The notes beneath the pieces are model-generated. The model searched no databases. It saw only the letters and a program-made list of their open reading frames with translations, and was not told where the DNA came from. The translations under genes and the position numbers were made by a program. This document shows, piece after piece, positions 59,993 through 63,826 of a stretch of 63,826 bases of DNA (the stretch's first letter is position 1; every line of letters starts with the position of its first letter). Source of the stretch: Clostridia bacterium (lineage in GTDB: Bacteria > Bacillota > Clostridia > Oscillospirales > CAG-272); the NCBI GenBank assembly GCA_017472695.1, contig JAFUOQ010000021.1, positions 1 to 63,826 on the forward strand. Direction: 5' to 3'.

Positions 59993-61156
59993 ATGGAAAT
60001 AATATATTTTGATAATAGCGCAACCACTAAAATTAGTGAGCGCGCACTACAAAAATTAAACGAAATAGCCATTTGCCATTTTGGCAATCCCTCCTCGCTA
60101 CATTCGCTAGGACTTGACGCAGAGAAGGAAATTTCTCGCGCGAGAGGGATAATTGCTAAAAGCCTAGGGGTTGAACGCGCTCAAAAGGGCGAGATTGTTT
60201 TTACCTCCGGTGGTACAGAGGCTAACAATATCGCAATTTTAGGTACTGTTTTTGCAAAAAAGAGAAGAGTAAATGAAAAAATTCTTACAACCGTAGGCGA
60301 GCACGCATCGGTTGAAGAGCCTCTTGCTTTTTTAGAAAAAATGGGATATAATATTGTGCGCGTGCCCACAAAAGAGGGCGAAATCGACCTTGAGTTTTTA
60401 AAAGAGAACGCAAAGGATGCAATTTTAGCCACCTTTATGCACGTAAACAATGAAACAGGCGCACTTTACGATGTAAAAAAAGCGTTTGAAATAGTAAAGG
60501 AATGCTCCCCTAATGCAGTTTTACACACAGACTGTGTGCAATCGTATCTCAAGGTTAAATTTACAAAAAAATCGCTCGGAGCAGACCTAATTTCCATAAG
60601 TGGACATAAGGTTAACGGACCAAAGGGCGTTGGCGCTTTGTATGTCAGCCCCGAGATAATTAAGGCGAAAAAGCTCTCACCTCTATTTTTTGGTGGAGGA
60701 CAAGAGGAAAATTTGCGCTCGGGTACTGAAAATGCTTATTCAATTTGTGCCTTCGGTGAGGCAGTAAGCGAGCATATGGCTAATTTTCCAAAGGAAAACG
60801 AGCAAATGAAGGACCTGCAAGCCTACATAATAAACGGGCTAAAGGAAATAGATGGAATAAAATTAAATTTACCAAAAAATTATGCACCTCATATAGTGAG
60901 CGTAGCACTTTTGGGAATAAGGAGTGAAACAACGCTTCATCACCTATCCTCAAAGGGCGTTTATGTTTCAAGTGGCTCGGCTTGCTCGTCACATTCGCAA
61001 AAAAAGGTGAGCCGCGCATTAGCTGGCTTTGGGCTTGAAAATAATATTATCGATTCCTCTGTGCGCATATCACTATGCCCACAAAACACAAAAGAGGAAG
61101 CAGATATTTTAATTGATGCAATAAAAGATGCAAAAGCAAAATTGGTAAAAAGATAA
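59993..61156 (+). CDS. Cysteine desulfurase (NifS/IscS family)
   Basis: 387 residues, PLP enzyme that takes sulfur from cysteine for Fe-S clusters or tRNA thiolation. Motifs: YFDNSATTKIS at the start, the TSGGTEANN block, the PLP lysine in SISGHKVNGPKG and the catalytic cysteine in SSGSACSSHS. The ATG at 59993 is chosen over a TTG six codons upstream. No iscU or thiI is adjacent, so its acceptor cannot be named. Confidence 0.93.
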   Translation: MEIIYFDNSATTKISERALQKLNEIAICHFGNPSSLHSLGLDAEKEISRARGIIAKSLGVERAQKGEIVFTSGGTEANNIAILGTVFAKKRRVNEKILTTVGEHASVEEPLAFLEKMGYNIVRVPTKEGEIDLEFLKENAKDAILATFMHVNNETGALYDVKKAFEIVKECSPNAVLHTDCVQSYLKVKFTKKSLGADLISISGHKVNGPKGVGALYVSPEIIKAKKLSPLFFGGGQEENLRSGTENAYSICAFGEAVSEHMANFPKENEQMKDLQAYIINGLKEIDGIKLNLPKNYAPHIVSVALLGIRSETTLHHLSSKGVYVSSGSACSSHSQKKVSRALAGFGLENNIIDSSVRISLCPQNTKEEADILIDAIKDAKAKLVKR

Positions 61157-61168
61157 GGAGAGACAGAA

Positions 61169-62296
61169 GTGGATTTCGATTTAAGCGTATTATGGGAAAA
61201 TGTCGCACAGCTTTTCCAAAACGGCGGATGGAAAATGGTTGTGATGTGGATAATCGGAGGAGTTTTAATATTCCTCGCAATTAAAAAACAAATGGAGCCA
61301 ACACTCCTTTTGCCAATGGGCTTTGGCGCAATCTTGGTTAACCTGCCAAGCTCGGGCGCTACCGAGGTTATTGACCATCTTTTCGAGATAGGAATTAACT
61401 CACATGAGCTATTCCCACTCATTTTGTTTATCGGTATCGGTGCAATGATAGACTTTGAGCCATTACTTACCAATCCAAAATTGATGCTATTTGGTGCAGC
61501 CGCTCAATTCGGTATATTCTTTACACTTTGTATGGCATCACTCATCGGCTTTGATTTGCCAGATGCAGCATCTATCGCAATTATCGGTGCGGCAGACGGC
61601 CCAACCTCAATTTTCGTTGCAAATATGCTAAACTCAAGCTATACAGCGGCAATTATGGTCGCGGCGTACTCATATATGGCGCTGGTGCCGGTTGTACAGC
61701 CACCTATTATCAAGCTATGCACAACCAAAAAGGAAAGAAGAATCCGTATGGATTACAAGGGCAGAAAGGTATCAAAGCTCACAAAGATTCTTTTCCCAAT
61801 AGTTGTTACAGTTATTGTAGGACTTGTTGCGCCTGATGCAGTAGCACTTATCGGCTTCCTTATGTTTGGTAACCTCATTCGTGAATGTGGTGTTCTTAAC
61901 TCACTTTCAGAAACAGCACAAAAGGTGCTTGCAAACTTAATTACAATCTTCCTTGGTATTACAATCGCTTCAAGAATGACAGCGGAGGAATTTTTAAGAT
62001 GGGAAACCATAGTTATTATCGGTCTTGGACTCGTTGCATTTACATTTGATACCTTTGCAGGAGTAATGCTTGCTAAATTTATGAACCTCTTTAGCAAGAA
62101 AAAGATTAACCCAATGATTGGCGCTGCTGGTATTTCAGCATTCCCAATGTCCGCGCGTGTTGTACATAAGCTCGGTCTTGAGGAGGATAACCAAAACTTC
62201 CTTCTTATGCACTCCATAGGCGTTAACGTTTCAGGTCAGGTTGCATCAGTAATTGCTGGTGGCTTGCTACTTGCATTCGTTCAAAACTTGTTATAA
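61169..62296 (+). CDS. Sodium-translocating decarboxylase beta subunit (OadB/GcdB family)
   Basis: 375 residues, about ten membrane segments. Family signatures are FIGIGAMIDFEPLL, AIIGAADGPTSIFVAN, VAAYSYMALVP and AFPMSARVVHKLG. This subunit couples decarboxylation of a biotin-bound carboxyl group to export of sodium ions. It starts with GTG after AAGGAGAG. The alpha, gamma and biotin-carrier subunits are not in the window, so it is an orphan here. It might work with subunits encoded elsewhere. Confidence 0.93.
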   Translation: MDFDLSVLWENVAQLFQNGGWKMVVMWIIGGVLIFLAIKKQMEPTLLLPMGFGAILVNLPSSGATEVIDHLFEIGINSHELFPLILFIGIGAMIDFEPLLTNPKLMLFGAAAQFGIFFTLCMASLIGFDLPDAASIAIIGAADGPTSIFVANMLNSSYTAAIMVAAYSYMALVPVVQPPIIKLCTTKKERRIRMDYKGRKVSKLTKILFPIVVTVIVGLVAPDAVALIGFLMFGNLIRECGVLNSLSETAQKVLANLITIFLGITIASRMTAEEFLRWETIVIIGLGLVAFTFDTFAGVMLAKFMNLFSKKKINPMIGAAGISAFPMSARVVHKLGLEEDNQNFLLMHSIGVNVSGQVASVIAGGLLLAFVQNLL

Positions 62297-62309
62297 GGAG
62301 GGCGTGAAA

Positions 62310-62843
62310 ATGAAAAAGAGAATTTTATCAATAGTAATTTTACTCCTCTCACTTGTATCAATATTTGCTCTTTCGTCCTGTGGTAATGAGGAAGCATATA
62401 ATTGTCCTCAATGCGAGAAGAAATTGACAAATGATGATGGCGAGCTTTTCTGTGAAAATAATCATTTTTATAAAAAGTGCGTAAACAAGGACTGCTCGGC
62501 TTTAATTAAAACAGATGATTTATATGAGATTACCTCTGAAAATAAACTCACTTTAAAGGACTCCTACTTCTGCACAAGCTGTGGCACAAACCAAATCGTA
62601 TGCACAAGCTGTGACGAGGAGGGCGAGCTCGATAGCGTATATTGCCCAAGCTGTGGCAGACAAGTTCTTCAATCAGGTGAAATGAAGTTCAAATTTGATG
62701 TTAATGCCCTAGGCGAGAGCGCAATGATTCTCTGCAAGGGAATGCTTGGCATCTTTATCGTAACAGGCATAATTATCGCGTTTATTTTGATTCTTAATAC
62801 CGTTGTTGAAAAAATCAACCAAAGTAAGAAAAATAAAGAATAA
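62310..62843 (+). CDS. Zinc-ribbon lipoprotein with C-terminal membrane segment
   Basis: 177 residues. The signal peptide ends in the lipobox LSSC (Cys24). The mature part has several CxxC pairs (CPQC, CTSC, CTSC, CPSC) plus CENNH, the make-up of double zinc ribbons. A hydrophobic segment (about 145-168) and a Lys-rich tail follow, so the protein would be held by a lipid at one end and a helix at the other. AAGGAGGG precedes the ATG. Function unknown. Confidence 0.82.
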   Translation: MKKRILSIVILLLSLVSIFALSSCGNEEAYNCPQCEKKLTNDDGELFCENNHFYKKCVNKDCSALIKTDDLYEITSENKLTLKDSYFCTSCGTNQIVCTSCDEEGELDSVYCPSCGRQVLQSGEMKFKFDVNALGESAMILCKGMLGIFIVTGIIIAFILILNTVVEKINQSKKNKE

Positions 62844-62848
62844 AACAC

Positions 62849-62877
62849 AAAAGCAGACACCAAGCGTGTCTGCTTTT
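62849..62877. terminator. Bidirectional terminator
   Basis: AAAAGCAGACAC / GTGTCTGCTTTT perfect stem with loop CAAGC, shared by the convergent genes ending at 62843 and 62877. Confidence 0.92.
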
Positions 62878-63299
62878 TAATTTGCAATGTTTATAATGGT
62901 TAATCCATTTGATATTGCTTTATTTGTCCATTTAAAGCAATTTGAATATTTGTCTTTGAGATAAACAATGGCAATATTTGAATTTTTAATAAGATATTCA
63001 TTTCTTTTTGATATGGCAAATTTAGGGTGAAATTTTTCAAAGCCTTCAGGAAATGTGGTAAAGGATTGGTTGCCAGATATAGCGCACTCACTAATTCGAG
63101 AAAGAACTATCATATAGCGTATATTCTTAAGGCTTTTTGAAATTTTATTTAATATATTTTGAACCATAAAATCGAAGTTTCCATTATTTCCTACAAGAAA
63201 AGTTGCAACTCCTTTTTCTGCTAAGGCAAGTATTTCATTTTCTAATCTATCAGCAATAGTTAGTGGTGCATCTCTGTGCCCGAAAAATGTGCAGATCAT
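62877..63299 (-). CDS. SLOG-like nucleotide-binding-fold protein
   Basis: 140 residues. The start CTFFGHRDAP, the FLVGNNGNFDFMVQNIL block, FAISKRNEYLIKNSNIAIVYL and the end GLTIINIA match a small family of Rossmann-like proteins often grouped with SLOG (YpsA/DprA-like) folds. SLOG domains bind nucleotides or NAD-derived signals. The likely ligand-binding loop is VGNNGNFD (about residues 36-43). GGAG precedes the ATG. It is divergent from an XRE regulator. Function unknown. Confidence 0.75.
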   Translation of the reverse strand: MICTFFGHRDAPLTIADRLENEILALAEKGVATFLVGNNGNFDFMVQNILNKISKSLKNIRYMIVLSRISECAISGNQSFTTFPEGFEKFHPKFAISKRNEYLIKNSNIAIVYLKDKYSNCFKWTNKAISNGLTIINIAN

Positions 63300-63315
63300 A
63301 TTTTCTCCTTTATAT

Positions 63316-63380
63316 GCGATATATCAAACATTATATCATAAAAAATCCAAAATTGCGATATATCGTACACGATATATCGC
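63316..63380. promoter_or_regulatory. Palindromic operator region between the SLOG-like and XRE genes
   Basis: A 26-bp inverted repeat with perfect 11-bp arms, GCGATATATCG and CGATATATCGC, around TACA lies at 63355-63380. An extra half site GCGATATATC is at 63316-63325. A TATAAT for the minus-strand gene (63330-63335) lies between them. Autoregulation by the XRE protein is the simplest reading. Confidence 0.75.
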
Positions 63381-63426
63381 GCATTTGGTTAAAATAATGA
63401 TATAAAGCATATATTAAGGAGGGCAT

Positions 63427-63669
63427 ATGAATACAAAAGAAGCAGTTGCACAAAGAATTATCGAATTATGCAACGAGAGAAACATTGCTACAAATGCCCT
63501 TGCTAATATTTCTGGAGTTTCTCCGTCAACTGTTTATAGTATGTTGAATGAGAAAAGTCAAAATCCGGGAGTAGTTTCAATAAAAAAGCTTTGTGATGGA
63601 CTTAATATAAGCTTGCGCGAGTTTTTTGATAGTCCCATATTTGATGACATAGAACAAGAAATAAAATAA
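63427..63669 (+). CDS. XRE-family transcriptional regulator
   Basis: An 80-residue Cro/CI-type helix-turn-helix protein: IATNALANISGVSPSTVYSMLNEK in outline is the DNA-binding unit, with SIKKLCDGLNISLREFF after it. The AAGGAGGG ribosome site is strong. It is short, with no effector domain, so it is probably a repressor of itself and the divergent SLOG-like gene. The gene is followed by half of a terminator and an insertion sequence. Confidence 0.88.
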   Translation: MNTKEAVAQRIIELCNERNIATNALANISGVSPSTVYSMLNEKSQNPGVVSIKKLCDGLNISLREFFDSPIFDDIEQEIK

Positions 63670-63682
63670 AAGCAGACACCAA
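63668..63682. terminator. Left half of a terminator cut by an insertion sequence
   Basis: AAAAGCAGACACCAA, identical over 15 nt to the left half and loop start of the terminator at 62849. The matching GTGTCTGCTTTT is missing before the IS sequence begins. Confidence 0.6.
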
Positions 63683-63690
63683 TGCTGATA

Positions 63691-63826
63691 TGCACCCCAA
63701 AAGTTAGACACTTTTGGAGGTGCATATTTTTTATGTCAAGAAAAAACAAGAAATACTCGCCAGAATTCAAAATATCTGTTATACTAGATATGCGAGAAAA
63801 TCATTTGGGCTACAAAGAAACAATAC
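63691..63826 (+). mobile_element. Left end of an IS3-family insertion sequence (cut by the window end)
   Basis: The end sequence TGCACCCCAAAAGTTAGACA matches the terminal repeat type of IS3-family elements, and TGCACC pairs with GGTGCA further in to form a hairpin. A transposase OrfA follows. The exact left boundary may lie a few bases upstream; the right end is outside the window. Confidence 0.8.
63733..63826 (+). CDS. IS3-family transposase OrfA, 5' part
   Basis: The first 31 codons only, truncated by the window end. The start MSRKNKKYSPEFKISVILDM is typical of the helix-turn-helix OrfA of IS3 elements, which is fused to OrfB by frameshifting to make the active transposase. GGAGG lies upstream of the ATG. 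Confidence 0.82.
   Translation, partial: MSRKNKKYSPEFKISVILDMRENHLGYKETI

Noticed and set aside
62877-63669. Prophage remnant
   Set aside because: Only a small repressor and a SLOG-like gene are present; no integrase, structural or lysis genes are visible before the IS.

Overview
The window looks like chromosomal DNA of a low-GC Bacillota of class Clostridia, probably a gut or rumen anaerobe. The reasons are the AT-rich sequence, AGGAGG-type ribosome sites, a T-box leader before pheST, a ylmEFG/sepF division cluster, many CGGDS-type lipoproteins, and genes for using fucosylated glycans and uronic acids. Promoters match sigma-A closely (TTGACA, 17 bp, TATAAT). No ribosomal RNA, CRISPR array or prophage is visible. 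Everything here rests on reading the sequence; no database search was run.

Layout. 1-325 is a hairpin-rich repeat tract. 351-5430 (minus strand) is a housekeeping block: queA, a fused miaA-yggS gene, sepF, yggT, lspA and an RluA-family pseudouridine synthase. 5531-18881 is mixed: dapA, small zinc-ribbon and DUF4190-like membrane proteins, a lipoprotein, an EF-G paralogue, an HD hydrolase coupled to a GH123-like protein, a lipid kinase, a CinA-type amidase, tRNA-Thr(CGT), rsmA and DUF554. 18929-22712 holds divergent GH95 and GH29 fucosidases around an operator-like palindrome.

22871-32797 is a tight six-gene operon: a coiled-coil membrane protein, a MoxR ATPase, a DUF58 protein, two VWA membrane proteins and a lipoprotein with a cysteine cluster. 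A 1378-residue lipoprotein with eight Cys/His repeats follows. 37186-37726 is a DUF559 gene flanked by 48-bp identical direct repeats. 37739-41298 carries a two-component system and an HtrA-type protease. 41432-45370 is a T-box-controlled pheST operon.

45476-46970 has a nitroreductase and an SGNH esterase. 47173-52888 is a uronate operon (uxuA, CE15-like glucuronoyl esterase, SDR-type uxuB, two TIM-barrel isomerases, a Gfo/Idh dehydrogenase) divergent from an AraC regulator with tandem operator-like sites. 53922-62843 is a compact plus-strand run: ddl, murD, three M42 peptidases, a lipoprotein, a cysteine desulfurase, a lone decarboxylase beta subunit and a zinc-ribbon lipoprotein. The window ends with a SLOG-like gene divergent from an XRE regulator across a 26-bp palindrome, then the left end of an IS3-family element that appears to have split a terminator.

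Best candidates for something undescribed: the MoxR/VWA/lipoprotein operon with the Cys/His-repeat lipoprotein, the MiaA-YggS fusion, the DUF559 cassette with its two-hairpin repeat family, and the SLOG/XRE pair.
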